This document shows, in pieces, positions 1 to 8,299 of a stretch of DNA of 64,000 nt (the first letter of the stretch is position 1; each line of letters opens with the position of its first letter). A program made the translations under genes and the position numbers. The DNA is from Caballeronia sordidicola. GTDB taxonomy: Bacteria > Pseudomonadota > Gammaproteobacteria > Burkholderiales > Burkholderiaceae. The notes beneath the pieces were generated by a model. The model did not search any database. It was not told the origin of the DNA and worked only from the letters and a program-made list of their open reading frames with translations. Where the stretch lies: assembly GCF_000729995.1 (NCBI RefSeq), contig NZ_JNFG01000020.1, positions 62,001 to 126,000 on the forward strand. The letters run 5' to 3'.

Positions 1-222
1 CCTATCGATATTGTCGCCGTCCAGATCAAGGAAGTGCGGATTGAATCGGTGTTCCGTTACGCCAACATGTTCCCGCGGGCGATCCAGTTGATCGCATCGG
101 GTCGGCTCGACGTCAAGCCGTTCATCTCGCGCTCGTTTGCCTTCGCGGACGGTATCAAGGCGTTCGAGGAAGCCGCAAGCGGCAACCCCACCGACGTGAA
201 GGTTCAGATCGTCATGGAATAG
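1..222 (+). CDS. Zinc-dependent alcohol (polyol) dehydrogenase, C-terminal end
   Basis: The window opens inside this gene; 73 C-terminal codons are visible and read in frame from base 1 to a TAG at 220-222. The segment with RIESVFRYANMFPRAIQL, then SGRLDVKPFISR and a final PTDVKVQIVM, is typical of the end of medium-chain NAD(P)-dependent xylitol/sorbitol/L-idonate dehydrogenases, which oxidise sugar alcohols to ketoses. The catalytic zinc ligands and Rossmann motif lie upstream of the window, so substrate cannot be judged. Family placement is fairly safe; the exact enzyme is not. No gene follows for almost 380 bases, so it is probably the last gene of its operon. Confidence 0.75.
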   Translation, partial: PIDIVAVQIKEVRIESVFRYANMFPRAIQLIASGRLDVKPFISRSFAFADGIKAFEEAASGNPTDVKVQIVME

Positions 223-601
223 CAGGGGCGTTTTAATCTGATCTCATGAATTCAGGTCCAATGTTCAAGCAACGGACCTTCGCGTCCTCCAACAGGATCG
301 CTGCGTGGAAACGGCAACGCTTCCATGGCAGCGATTTCTTTCTCTGATTACGTGCCCGTGCTCCGGCGCACGTCAGATAAAGCTCTCCCTAATCGCGTTG
401 AAAAAACTGCTGCCTTATCGGCTGCCAAAGCACGTCTGCGAAATCTTCCATATTCAATACCATTAACTGTCATATGGCTTTCATTAATGAAACTTACACT
501 TCGCCTTCATCGCGCACCCCGGAACCCATGACCTAAACGCTCAGACGTTTAAATGACAGGGTGCGCTGGCCCCCACCCAACAGAAAACCGGACCAGACGA
601 C
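223..601. other. Intergenic region ahead of the PhoX gene
   Basis: This 379-base gap holds no convincing gene. A 68-codon reading frame at 325-531 has no recognisable product and overlaps the Pho box, so I do not call it. The distal half is AT-richer than its surroundings, as expected for a promoter. The Pho box at 467-484 is the only recognisable site. No clear terminator for the dehydrogenase is visible. Confidence 0.5.
467..484 (+). promoter_or_regulatory. Pho box (PhoB-binding site) upstream of the PhoX phosphatase
   Basis: The bases CTGTCATATGGCTTTCAT consist of two 7-base units, CTGTCAT and CTTTCAT, spaced 11 bases apart, which is the classic PhoB-box layout (CTGTCAT, four AT-rich bases, CTGTCAY). 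Only one base of the second unit departs from consensus. A weaker pair, CTTACAC-TTCG-CCTTCAT, follows at 493-510. The site lies about 120 bases before the phosphatase start codon, so phosphate-starvation induction through PhoB/PhoR is the natural inference. Confidence 0.7.
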
Positions 602-2557
602 ATGCAAGAGCAGCCCAACGTATCGCGCCGCAAAGCCCTCAAATTGCTCGTGGGCGCACCCATGCTGCCCTTGGGCGCGTTCTCCGTTTCCACGCTGTTG
701 TCCGGCTGCGGCGGTGACAGTGCAACCGCTCCGGTCACGTCGGCATCGTTCAAGTCCGCTTCATTCGCTTCAATGGCCGCGCCGTCTCTCGCGGACACGG
801 CTGCCATGGCGACCACCACGGTCGGCTCCACGCTCACGGTGACCTACAGCGACGGCACGACGCAAGCGTACAAACTCGCCTACCAGCCATTCTTCGTGAC
901 GGGCGACAGGGTGCCGAACGGCAGCGGCGGCACGACGCTCGCCGGCGGTTATTACGACATCAACAACCAGCCGATCATCGACCAATCGGTGGCAGGAAAA
1001 GAGCGCCAGTTCTTCTCGGATTGCCCGGACGGCACGTCGCTGCTGTCACTCGATAAACCGACGGTTGCCGGCATCAAGGGCAAGGCCGTATTCGCAGTCG
1101 TCCAGTTCGAATACGCAACGCGCGACCAGAGCCTGGTGTCGACGTATGGACAATTGCCTTCGCCTATCGCCGTGCTCACGCTCGACCAGGACCAGACGAC
1201 CGGCAAACTCACGCTCGTGAAGTATCACAACGTGGATACGTCGAAGGCGAACGGATTGTGGATCACCTGCGGCGCGAGCTTGTCACCGTGGAACACGCAT
1301 CTGTCGAGCGAAGAGTACGAGCCGGACGCAACGGTCATTGCGACCAACAGCCAGTTCAAGGCGTTCAGCACGAGCCTCTACGGCGACGCGAGCCGCGCGA
1401 ACCCGTACAACTATGGTCACCTCCCCGAAGTCACGGTGAACCCGGACGGCACGGGCTCGATCAAGAAGCACTACAACCTCGGGCGCATCTCGCACGAACT
1501 GGTGCAGGTGATGCCCGACAAACGCACCGTCATGATGGGCGACGACGCGACCAACGGCGGCCTCTTCATGTTCATCGCGGATCGGGCGGAGGACTTGTCG
1601 TCGGGCACGCTGTATGTGGCGAAGTGGGCGCAGACATCATCGGCGGGCGCGGGCTCGGCCAACCTGACGTGGATCAGGATCGGCAGCGCAACGAGCGCCG
1701 AGATCGAAGCGATGGCCGCGAAGCTGAAAGCGTCGGACATCATGGACGTGAGCACCAAGGACCCCCTCGACGCGAGCTTCACGAAGATCAATTTCAACGG
1801 CACGTTCAACTGGATTCGTATCAAGCCGGGCATGGAGAAGGCCGCGGCGTTCCTGGAGACGCATCGTTATGCGGCGTATATCGGCGGGAGCATGGGCTTT
1901 ACGAAGCTCGAAGGCACGACGATCAACGCGAAGGACAAGATCGTGTACACCGCAATGTCACGCGTCGAGAAGTCGATGGTCAAGGGCAACGCGGCATCAA
2001 CAGATGTAGCCGTCGATAAAGCCATCAACGCCGGTGCAGTTTATGCGTTGAACCTGAGAGCGGGGCAGAGGGATACGAGCGGTACAGCGATCAACAGCGA
2101 ATGGGTGCCGGTAGACATGGCAGCACCGGCCGCGCTGGTGGGCGAAGACCTCTCGCCACCCGATGCACTCGGCAATACCGCGAACGCGGCGAAGATCGCG
2201 AACCCGGACAACCTGAAGTTCTCGGAGAAGTTGCGCACGCTCTTCATTGGCGAAGATTCGGGCATGCACGTGAACAACTTCCTGTGGGCCTATAACGTGG
2301 ACACGCAGACTTTGTCGCGGGTGCTGTCGTGTCCGGCCGGTGCGGAATCGACCGGCCTTCACGCGGTTGACGAGATCAACGGCTGGACCTACATCATGAG
2401 CAACTTCCAGCACGCGGGCGACTGGGAGAGCCCGGTACACGACAAGGTGAAGGCCGCACTGGATCCGCTCGTGCGGGCCAACTACAAGGACCGTTTCGGC
2501 GCCACGGTCGGTTACCTGACCGCGGACGCCTCCAGCATCAAGCTCATCAAAAGCTGA
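602..2557 (+). CDS. phoX: PhoX-family alkaline phosphatase, Tat-exported
   Basis: A 651-residue protein of the DUF839/PhoX family, calcium/iron-dependent phosphomonoesterases that release phosphate from organic esters outside the cytoplasm. The N-terminus has a twin-arginine signal (SRRKALKLL at residues 8-16), a hydrophobic stretch and then LLSGC, which could serve as a lipobox or simply end the signal. The C-terminal half carries conserved-looking segments such as FIGEDSGMHVNNFLWAY followed by GLHAVDEINGWTYIMSNFQHAG, typical of the family. The ATG at 602 puts the Tat motif at the expected distance. A good Pho box lies upstream. It converges with the peroxidase gene, with only 9 bases between stops. 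The family call is strong; phosphatase specificity is inferred from the family. Confidence 0.85.
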   Translation: MQEQPNVSRRKALKLLVGAPMLPLGAFSVSTLLSGCGGDSATAPVTSASFKSASFASMAAPSLADTAAMATTTVGSTLTVTYSDGTTQAYKLAYQPFFVTGDRVPNGSGGTTLAGGYYDINNQPIIDQSVAGKERQFFSDCPDGTSLLSLDKPTVAGIKGKAVFAVVQFEYATRDQSLVSTYGQLPSPIAVLTLDQDQTTGKLTLVKYHNVDTSKANGLWITCGASLSPWNTHLSSEEYEPDATVIATNSQFKAFSTSLYGDASRANPYNYGHLPEVTVNPDGTGSIKKHYNLGRISHELVQVMPDKRTVMMGDDATNGGLFMFIADRAEDLSSGTLYVAKWAQTSSAGAGSANLTWIRIGSATSAEIEAMAAKLKASDIMDVSTKDPLDASFTKINFNGTFNWIRIKPGMEKAAAFLETHRYAAYIGGSMGFTKLEGTTINAKDKIVYTAMSRVEKSMVKGNAASTDVAVDKAINAGAVYALNLRAGQRDTSGTAINSEWVPVDMAAPAALVGEDLSPPDALGNTANAAKIANPDNLKFSEKLRTLFIGEDSGMHVNNFLWAYNVDTQTLSRVLSCPAGAESTGLHAVDEINGWTYIMSNFQHAGDWESPVHDKVKAALDPLVRANYKDRFGATVGYLTADASSIKLIKS

Positions 2558-2566
2558 TCGAGTGGG

Positions 2567-3997
2567 TTAGCTGCCCTTGTGATAACCGTCGTTCAGCGTA
2601 TGCAGGAACGCGATGATGTCCTTCATCTCCTGATCCGTCATCGCGGGCTTGTCGCCGAACTTGCGGTCGAACGGCGCATCCGTCACGTCGATGTTCGCGT
2701 GTAACTTCGCGGGCAGGTCGTCGTACTTATTGACCTTGCCGTCGGGGCCCTTCGGATAGAACTTCTCCGGCGCCGTATTGCGGTCGTTATAGAAGGACAT
2801 CACGTCGTCGAGCGAATGGTAGACGCCGTTATGGAAGAACACTTGCCGTGTAGCCGAGTTCCGGAGCGTGGGCGTGAGGAACATGCCGCAATACTGCGTC
2901 TGGTCCTTGATGTCGTCACGGAACGGGCCGCATACGCCCATGTCGAAGAACTTCGGATCGTGGTTGACGGCAAGCGTGGTGTTACGCGGTACGCCGAGTG
3001 CTTCGTACTGGTAGTCGGTGAACATCGGCGGCACGCCGTCCGAACTGGGCTTGGACAAATGGCAGCCGGCGCAGTTGGCCTTGTCGGGATCGTTGAAGAG
3101 GCGCAAGCCATGCAACTCCGCTTGCGTCAGCCGTGCCTTGCCCTCGAGCCAGTAGTCGTACTTGCTCGAGTACGGATGGAACGACTGCTCTTCGACTTGA
3201 TAGCGCGCAACCGCAAACATCGCCTCAGAGACGGTGAGCTGCGTGCTCTGGAAAATCTGCGGGCCGAACAGCTTCGTGAAGTCGGCCTTGTAAGCCGTGC
3301 GCTGCAATTTTGCGGAGACATCGGCTTCGCTGGTGTTCGCCATTTCCACGGGGTTGAGCATCGGGCCGGACGCTTGAGCTTGCAGCGTATCGGCGCGGCC
3401 GTCCCAGAAGAAACCACCTTGGGGCACCATGGCCGGCGCAGCGGGCGCTACGCCCGCGTTCTTTTGCGCCTTGGCGGTTCCTGCGGCTTGCGAGGCGAGG
3501 GCGGCGAAATCGGGCGGCGCTTCGGCTTCACCGGCATCGGGTCCAATGCTGAAGTTGGGCTGCAGATACAGGTACATCAGGGAAGGCGGCGGACGGTAGC
3601 CTTCCAGGTTCATGTGCGGTCCGCCCAACTGCACGGAAAGCTTGTTCGGCGGCCCATAGGCATGGTCCGGGCTGTGGCACGACGCGCACGACTGTTTCCC
3701 GGATCCGGACAGCGACTCGTCGAAGAAAATCTTCTGGCCCAGTTGCGCGACCGCGCTCAACGGCGCGACCGGCGGACGCGAGAGTACAACGGGATTCGGA
3801 TTGGCACCCGTCAGGTCTTCCACGATGACGCCCACGCGGGCCGGTACTTGCGAAGGGAACGCGACGGCCCATGCGCTGAATGCGGCGGCGCCGAGAACCA
3901 CGGCGGCGAGGCATCCGAGCAGGATGTGTCTGGGGCGAAGAAAGTTTGGCTTCTCGCCGGTGGCAGGCGTTACCGGAGGTATGACGGTGTGCGACAT
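2567..3997 (-). CDS. Di-heme cytochrome c peroxidase family protein
   Basis: From the ATG at 3997 the product is 476 residues. It has one membrane helix near residues 24-46 that would anchor it to the periplasmic face, and two CxxCH heme-binding motifs: CASCH at 104-108 and CAGCH at 309-313. This spacing fits the CcpA/MauG superfamily, which reduces hydrogen peroxide with electrons from c-type cytochromes or oxidises protein substrates. The region between the hemes contains an Ala/Pro-rich insertion (about residues 155-195) that lengthens the protein over classical ~340-residue peroxidases. An upstream in-frame start at 4063 would add an arginine-rich leader that does not look like a signal, so I prefer 3997. 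It follows the phosphoesterase gene on the same strand, behind a possible terminator. Confidence 0.82.
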   Translation of the reverse strand: MSHTVIPPVTPATGEKPNFLRPRHILLGCLAAVVLGAAAFSAWAVAFPSQVPARVGVIVEDLTGANPNPVVLSRPPVAPLSAVAQLGQKIFFDESLSGSGKQSCASCHSPDHAYGPPNKLSVQLGGPHMNLEGYRPPPSLMYLYLQPNFSIGPDAGEAEAPPDFAALASQAAGTAKAQKNAGVAPAAPAMVPQGGFFWDGRADTLQAQASGPMLNPVEMANTSEADVSAKLQRTAYKADFTKLFGPQIFQSTQLTVSEAMFAVARYQVEEQSFHPYSSKYDYWLEGKARLTQAELHGLRLFNDPDKANCAGCHLSKPSSDGVPPMFTDYQYEALGVPRNTTLAVNHDPKFFDMGVCGPFRDDIKDQTQYCGMFLTPTLRNSATRQVFFHNGVYHSLDDVMSFYNDRNTAPEKFYPKGPDGKVNKYDDLPAKLHANIDVTDAPFDRKFGDKPAMTDQEMKDIIAFLHTLNDGYHKGS

Positions 3998-4071
3998 GTT
4001 AACCAGGAAGCAGAGGCAGTATGGAAAACGCCGCCGGCCAATTTCTCGGCGGCGACGCGGCAAGAGTAACC

Positions 4072-4097
4072 GCCCGCGTCAGTGATCCGACGCGGGC
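4072..4097 (-). terminator. Hairpin terminator after the phosphoesterase gene
   Basis: A perfect 9-base-pair inverted repeat, GCCCGCGTC at 4072-4080 and GACGCGGGC at 4089-4097, with an 8-base loop, sits 14 bases past the stop codon of the minus-strand phosphoesterase gene. On the minus strand it is followed by a short run containing a few Ts rather than a long U-tract, so it may be an imperfect or bidirectional terminator. Confidence 0.5.
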
Positions 4098-4110
4098 ATT
4101 CAGGCAACAA

Positions 4111-5796
4111 TCAGATCGTGGGAACCGATGCGACCGGCGTACCCAGGTTCGGATCGACAAACAGCGTCGGGTTGTTACCCGCACCGCTGAAGTTGAACAA
4201 TCCGTTGATGCTGCCGGCAGTCGCGTCAAACGAACCGCCACCGAGACGCGTGCCGTTGAGCCAGTTGTCTTCGATGAAGCGAGTCACCGAAGCCTGGCTG
4301 ATCTGCGTGTGGTCCACGTAGTTCACCTTGGCCCACGGCGAGATCACGACGAACGGAATACGCGTGCCCGGACCGCAGCGGCCATTCACCGGCGCGCCCT
4401 TCACACCCAGCGGAGCCGTAGCGGTGCCGCACGTGCCGGCGCCATTCACCTGGTCGGCAATCGCGTCGAACGACGACGAGGTCGGCACTGCATACGCATG
4501 GTCGTACCAGCCGTCCGAGTCATCCCACGCCACGATCACAGCGGTGCTCGCCCAATCCGGCTGCTGCTGCAGGAAGTTGACGATCTTCGCCGTAAAGGCT
4601 TGCTCGTCGAGCGGATCCGAATAGCCTGCGTGGCCATCCTGGAACGCCGGCGCCTTGATGAAGCTGACCGACGGATAGTTGCCGGCCTTGACGGTGGCGA
4701 AGAAGTCGTCGGTGTCGTACTGGTGATTCGCCGGTTCCGGCGTCTTGCCGTCCGCTTCGAGCGACAAGCCGATCACTGCCGCCGAGCTCGGGCGTGCATG
4801 CGTCGGGTTAGCCGTCGATGCGAAGTACTGGAACCAGTTGTGGTGCGGGACATAGTCGGCGGTTGTCTGACCCACCACCGGCGACAACGTGCTGCGCTTG
4901 CAACCAGTCGTGCCGTTGCTGTTCACGGTCTGCAAGTTGAAGCCGCCCATGAAGCCGCCCCACGAGATGTTCTGAGCATTCAACAAATCGCCGATGTTCT
5001 TCGCGTTCAGCAAAGCGGTGTCGGTCGTGCTCGAGCAAGTGTCGCTGGCCGGATCAACGTCGTTGATCAGCGTGAAGCCGCCCTGGCCGTCATTCACGTA
5101 GTACGAACCCGTGGCCGTCGCGCTGACCGGGCCCGTGCTGAACTTGACCGGCTGCAGGCCGTTGGTCTGGCCCGACACAACTTCAAGTGCGCCCGGCGTG
5201 GACGGACCGTAGGTGGACGTGTACGCGTTGTCGCTCATCGCGAACTTCTGCGCGTAGTTCCAGAGGGCGCCGACCGTGTTGCCGTCGAAATAACCCATGA
5301 CCTGGCCTGCGGTACCGAATGCGCCTGCGCCGCCTGCCGTGCCCTTACCCGTGTACTTAGGGAAGAGGTCGGCTGCGCCGTTATCGTAGGCGTGTTGTTC
5401 GGCCGTGTACGCGTGGTTCTGGTCGGCGGTTGCGGCTTGCGTCCGGTCCAGGCGGAACGGATTGGCAGCGCCCGTGCCGTTGGCCGTGTTCGTGAAGTTC
5501 GGGTTGGCCGTCAGCAACGTACCGGTCAGACCATTGACTGCCGGCGTGCCCGCTGCCGGCGTGAATGCCGGTTCACCTGCCGGGTTCGCCGCGTTCGGAT
5601 AGGTCGCGAAGTAGTGGTCGAACGAGACGTTCTCGTTATAGATCACGACTACGTGCTTGATGGGGGTAGCCGTCGCCAACCGGTTTTGGATGGATTGCGA
5701 CGAACTAGGATTGCTGTTGTTGCCACCGCCGCAGGCATATAGGCCGATAGCCATTGCTGCAGTGGGTACGCCAACCATTAAGGCTCGACGAAACAT
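4111..5796 (-). CDS. Phosphoesterase family protein (acid phosphatase AcpA / phospholipase C type)
   Basis: A 561-residue secreted protein. Residues 1-22 form a signal ending in GLYAC, followed by a Gly/Asn/Ser-rich linker, which suggests a lipoprotein. The catalytic start of the family is visible as HVVVIYNENVSFDHYFATYP (about residues 47-66), matching the ENxSFDHYF metal/nucleophile motif of bacterial phospholipase C and AcpA-type acid phosphatases. Later motifs include WDDSDGWYDHAY and GPGTRIPFVVISPWAK, both expected in this fold. These enzymes cleave phosphomonoesters or phospholipid head groups in the periplasm or outside the cell. A strong ribosome-binding site (GGGAG, 8 bases before the ATG) supports the start. 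No Pho box is seen upstream. The family is secure; substrate is not. Confidence 0.85.
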   Translation of the reverse strand: MFRRALMVGVPTAAMAIGLYACGGGNNSNPSSSQSIQNRLATATPIKHVVVIYNENVSFDHYFATYPNAANPAGEPAFTPAAGTPAVNGLTGTLLTANPNFTNTANGTGAANPFRLDRTQAATADQNHAYTAEQHAYDNGAADLFPKYTGKGTAGGAGAFGTAGQVMGYFDGNTVGALWNYAQKFAMSDNAYTSTYGPSTPGALEVVSGQTNGLQPVKFSTGPVSATATGSYYVNDGQGGFTLINDVDPASDTCSSTTDTALLNAKNIGDLLNAQNISWGGFMGGFNLQTVNSNGTTGCKRSTLSPVVGQTTADYVPHHNWFQYFASTANPTHARPSSAAVIGLSLEADGKTPEPANHQYDTDDFFATVKAGNYPSVSFIKAPAFQDGHAGYSDPLDEQAFTAKIVNFLQQQPDWASTAVIVAWDDSDGWYDHAYAVPTSSSFDAIADQVNGAGTCGTATAPLGVKGAPVNGRCGPGTRIPFVVISPWAKVNYVDHTQISQASVTRFIEDNWLNGTRLGGGSFDATAGSINGLFNFSGAGNNPTLFVDPNLGTPVASVPTI

Positions 5797-6223
5797 GTGT
5801 GAAGCTCCCGATGTCGTTGTTTCAGTGCTTGTGTGGCCGCGTGGCCTTTGGGGGGACGGGTGCGGACTAGGATGCGGACTTTAAAAGACCTTTCTTTCGA
5901 TCCGAGCGCATTGGAACACTTACGTATGAACCCTAAAAGACGGTCTGCTTTCGCTGAGGTTACGTGTAAATAACAAGCAGAAAGAGTCGGTAAGGTTGAA
6001 GGTCGAAGTACGGTATGGGCTGACGCTTCGATGCCCGTGACGCGAGCGCTGGACCGAGTGTCGGGTGGTAAGTTTTTTTTGCGCATGAAAAGAGAAGGGT
6101 GGTGCGATTCATCCGCATGAGCCACCAAGCTTTCAAGCTTTCACGAGCACGTCACAGAGCCCTTCGATAATCGCGGCTGTAAACGTTTTCAGCGAATTCT
6201 TGCCCAAGCTCTTGCCACAGCCC
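5797..6223. other. Divergent intergenic region, phosphoesterase / LacI operon
   Basis: About 430 bases separate the minus-strand phosphoesterase from the plus-strand LacI gene. A minus-strand reading frame at 5778-6128 has no family resemblance and I treat it as chance. The region contains the promoters of both genes. The recognisable elements are the LacI-type operator at 6176-6193 and a short tandem AAGCTTTC repeat near 6127-6142. I searched for a PhoB box on the phosphoesterase side and found none. Confidence 0.5.
6176..6193. promoter_or_regulatory. LacI-family operator in front of the regulator's own operon
   Basis: GCTGTAAACGTTTTCAGC is an 18-base palindrome with 8 of 9 base pairs symmetric around the central CG. 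It fits the general LacI/PurR-family operator pattern TGnAAnCGnTTnCA. It lies 30 bases before the ATG of a LacI-type regulator, so it is most simply its autoregulatory site and controls the whole downstream transport operon. Confidence 0.7.
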
Positions 6224-7279
6224 ATGCACTCCACCATCAAGGACGTAGCCGCGCATTCAGGCGTGTCTATCGCCACCGTCTCGCGTGCGCTTAACGCCCC
6301 GCAATTGCTGAATGCAGAGACGCTCGCCAAGGTGCGCGAGTCGATCGAAGCACTCGACTTCATGCCCAGTGCACGAGGCCGCCAGCTTCGCGGCGTACGC
6401 ACGCGGCTGGTCGGCGTGGTCGTGCCGACACTGGCCAATCCCGTCTTCGCCGAGTCGCTGCAAGGCATTGATGAAGCGGCATCCGCCAGTGACTACCGCC
6501 TGATGCTGATGACCACCGCGTATGACAGCGCGCGTGAGCGCCGCGCGATCGAGACCTTGCGCGAGCAACGCGTGGATGGCCTGATTGCAACGGTGGCCGA
6601 CGCCGAATCCAACCCCTTGCTGGACGACCTCGATCGCATCGGCTTGCCTTATGTGCTGGCGCATAACGACACGGCGTACCGTGCGGCGGTATCGGTGGAT
6701 AACCGGCGGGCGGCGCGTGACGGAGTGTGTGCGTTGCTGCAGCGCGGGCATCGGCGGATCCTGATGCTGGCCGGTTCGTTCGCGGAATCGGACCGTGCGC
6801 GCTTGCGGTATCGCGGTTACGAAGACGCAATGCTCGACGCCGGCCATACGCCTCATCCGCCTATCGAACTCGATTTCAACGCGGACGATCTGCCGCCTAC
6901 GCTGCTCGCACATCTTTCCGATCCCGCTCGCCGGCCCACTGCGCTTTTCTGCAGCAATGACCGCCTGGCGATCATCGTGATGCGCGGTTTGCGGCATGCG
7001 GGTTTGTCCGTGCCGCACGATATCTCGGTGCTCGGCTTCGACGGCATTCCGCTTGGCGAATGGTTATCGACAGCGCTGTCCAGCGTCGCCACGCCGAACC
7101 GCGAGATTGGCCGGTGCGCATGGCTTCATCTCGCGGCCCGGCTTGGTTTGCCCGGCGATACAACCAGTGGCCCCGTCCCTTTCAAGTTGCCTCATAGCGT
7201 AAGAACCGGCGCGACCATCGCGCCATTGATCGATCCTGCGGCCAGAACGGCCTCCCTCGTATCGGAGAATCCTGCATGA
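6224..7279 (+). CDS. LacI-family transcriptional regulator
   Basis: A 351-residue repressor-type protein. The N-terminal helix-turn-helix and hinge read TIKDVAAHSGVSIATVSRAL, the LacI signature, followed by a periplasmic-binding-protein-like ligand domain (about 60-340) with the usual LVGVVVPTLANPVFAE opening. I start at the ATG at 6224; a TTG at 6200 would only add eight residues ahead of the DNA-binding helix. The stop overlaps the start of the solute-binding protein gene (ATGA), so the regulator is co-translated with the transporter it presumably controls. The palindrome at 6176-6193 is its likely operator. The ligand is unknown; the operon suggests a phosphodiester-type solute. Confidence 0.88.
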   Translation: MHSTIKDVAAHSGVSIATVSRALNAPQLLNAETLAKVRESIEALDFMPSARGRQLRGVRTRLVGVVVPTLANPVFAESLQGIDEAASASDYRLMLMTTAYDSARERRAIETLREQRVDGLIATVADAESNPLLDDLDRIGLPYVLAHNDTAYRAAVSVDNRRAARDGVCALLQRGHRRILMLAGSFAESDRARLRYRGYEDAMLDAGHTPHPPIELDFNADDLPPTLLAHLSDPARRPTALFCSNDRLAIIVMRGLRHAGLSVPHDISVLGFDGIPLGEWLSTALSSVATPNREIGRCAWLHLAARLGLPGDTTSGPVPFKLPHSVRTGATIAPLIDPAARTASLVSENPA

Positions 7280-8289
7280 AAATTCGTCATGTCCTCGCCA
7301 CGCTGCTAGCAGCAACGGCTACCTTCTGTGCGGCCGGCGCGGCCTATGCCGATGGCACCGCGATCTGCTACAACTGCCCGCCGGAATGGGCGGACTGGGC
7401 GAGCCAGATTGCTGCCATCCAGAAGCAGACCGGCATCCGCGTGCCGTTCGATAACAAGAACTCCGGCCAGGCTATCGCGCAGATGATGGCCGAGCAAAAG
7501 AGCCCGATTGCCGACGTGGTGTATCTCGGCGTTTCATCGGCGTTCCAGGCAAAAGACAAGGACCTGGTGCAGCCATACAAGCCTGCGCACTGGAACGATA
7601 TCCCTGCCGGCATGAAGGATCCCAACGGCTACTGGTTCGCGATTCACTCGGGCACGCTGGGCTTTTTCGTCAACAAGGACGCGCTCGATGGCAAGCCGGT
7701 ACCGCGCTCGTGGGCGGACTTGCTGAAGCCGGAATACAAGGGCATGGTCGGTTATCTTGATCCGTCGTCGGCGTTCGTGGGATATGCGGGGGCAGTGGCC
7801 GTGAACCAGGCGTTGGGCGGCACGCTCGATAACTTCAAACCCGGTCTCGACTGGTTCGCAAAGATGAAGGCCAACGCGCCGATCGTGCCGAAGCAGACCG
7901 CGTATGCGCGCGTGATGTCGGGCGAGATTCCGATCCTGCTCGACTATGACTTCGACGCGTATCGTGCGAAATACAAGGATCATGCGAACGTGGAGTTCGT
8001 GATTCCGAAGGAAGGCACGATCGTGGTGCCGTATGTGATGAGCCTCGTGAAGGGCGCGCCGCACCAGGCGAACGGTGAGAAGGTGCTGGATTTCGTGCTG
8101 TCGGATGAAGGCCAGCGTCTGTGGGCGAACGCGTATCTGCGACCGGTGCGCGGCGGAGCGTTGCCGCCTGACATCGCCGCGAAGTTCCTGCCGGCGTCGG
8201 AGTATGAGCGCGCCAAGGACGTCGACTTCGCGGAGATGGCCAAGAAGCAGAGCGCGTTCGGCGAAGAGTATTTGCGCGTCATGCACTGA
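7276..8289 (+). CDS. ABC transporter periplasmic substrate-binding protein
   Basis: A 337-residue extracellular solute-binding protein of the ThiB/PotD/AfuA-like group. Residues 1-25 are a Sec signal ending in AAYADG. Next comes YNCPPEWADWASQIAAIQK, and later NSGQAIAQMMAEQKSPIADVVY and the hinge-like SWADLLKPEYKG, which are common in binding proteins for iron, thiamine, phosphonate and polyol-phosphate ligands. It delivers its ligand to the two membrane subunits encoded just downstream. The gene overlaps the regulator by 4 bases and is followed 10 bases later by the first permease. The CYNC pair near the mature N-terminus could form a disulphide. The ligand cannot be read from sequence; the neighbouring phosphodiesterase hints at a glycerophosphodiester or similar compound. 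Confidence 0.85.
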   Translation: MKIRHVLATLLAATATFCAAGAAYADGTAICYNCPPEWADWASQIAAIQKQTGIRVPFDNKNSGQAIAQMMAEQKSPIADVVYLGVSSAFQAKDKDLVQPYKPAHWNDIPAGMKDPNGYWFAIHSGTLGFFVNKDALDGKPVPRSWADLLKPEYKGMVGYLDPSSAFVGYAGAVAVNQALGGTLDNFKPGLDWFAKMKANAPIVPKQTAYARVMSGEIPILLDYDFDAYRAKYKDHANVEFVIPKEGTIVVPYVMSLVKGAPHQANGEKVLDFVLSDEGQRLWANAYLRPVRGGALPPDIAAKFLPASEYERAKDVDFAEMAKKQSAFGEEYLRVMH

Positions 8290-8299
8290 TCTTTCAACG

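Noticed and set aside
325..531. A 68-codon frame in the gap before the PhoX gene
   Set aside because: No recognisable family or ribosome-binding site, and it runs across the Pho box.
2816..4069. A long plus-strand frame opposite the di-heme peroxidase
   Set aside because: The protein is Arg/Val/Gly-rich without domains, as expected of an antisense frame in GC-rich coding DNA; the opposite strand has clear heme motifs.
4021..5742. A 573-codon plus-strand frame opposite the phosphoesterase
   Set aside because: Arg-rich, no motifs, fully antisense to a well-supported secreted enzyme.
5778..6128. A 116-codon minus-strand frame upstream of the phosphoesterase
   Set aside because: Mixed composition without a domain, and it occupies the promoter region of two divergent genes.
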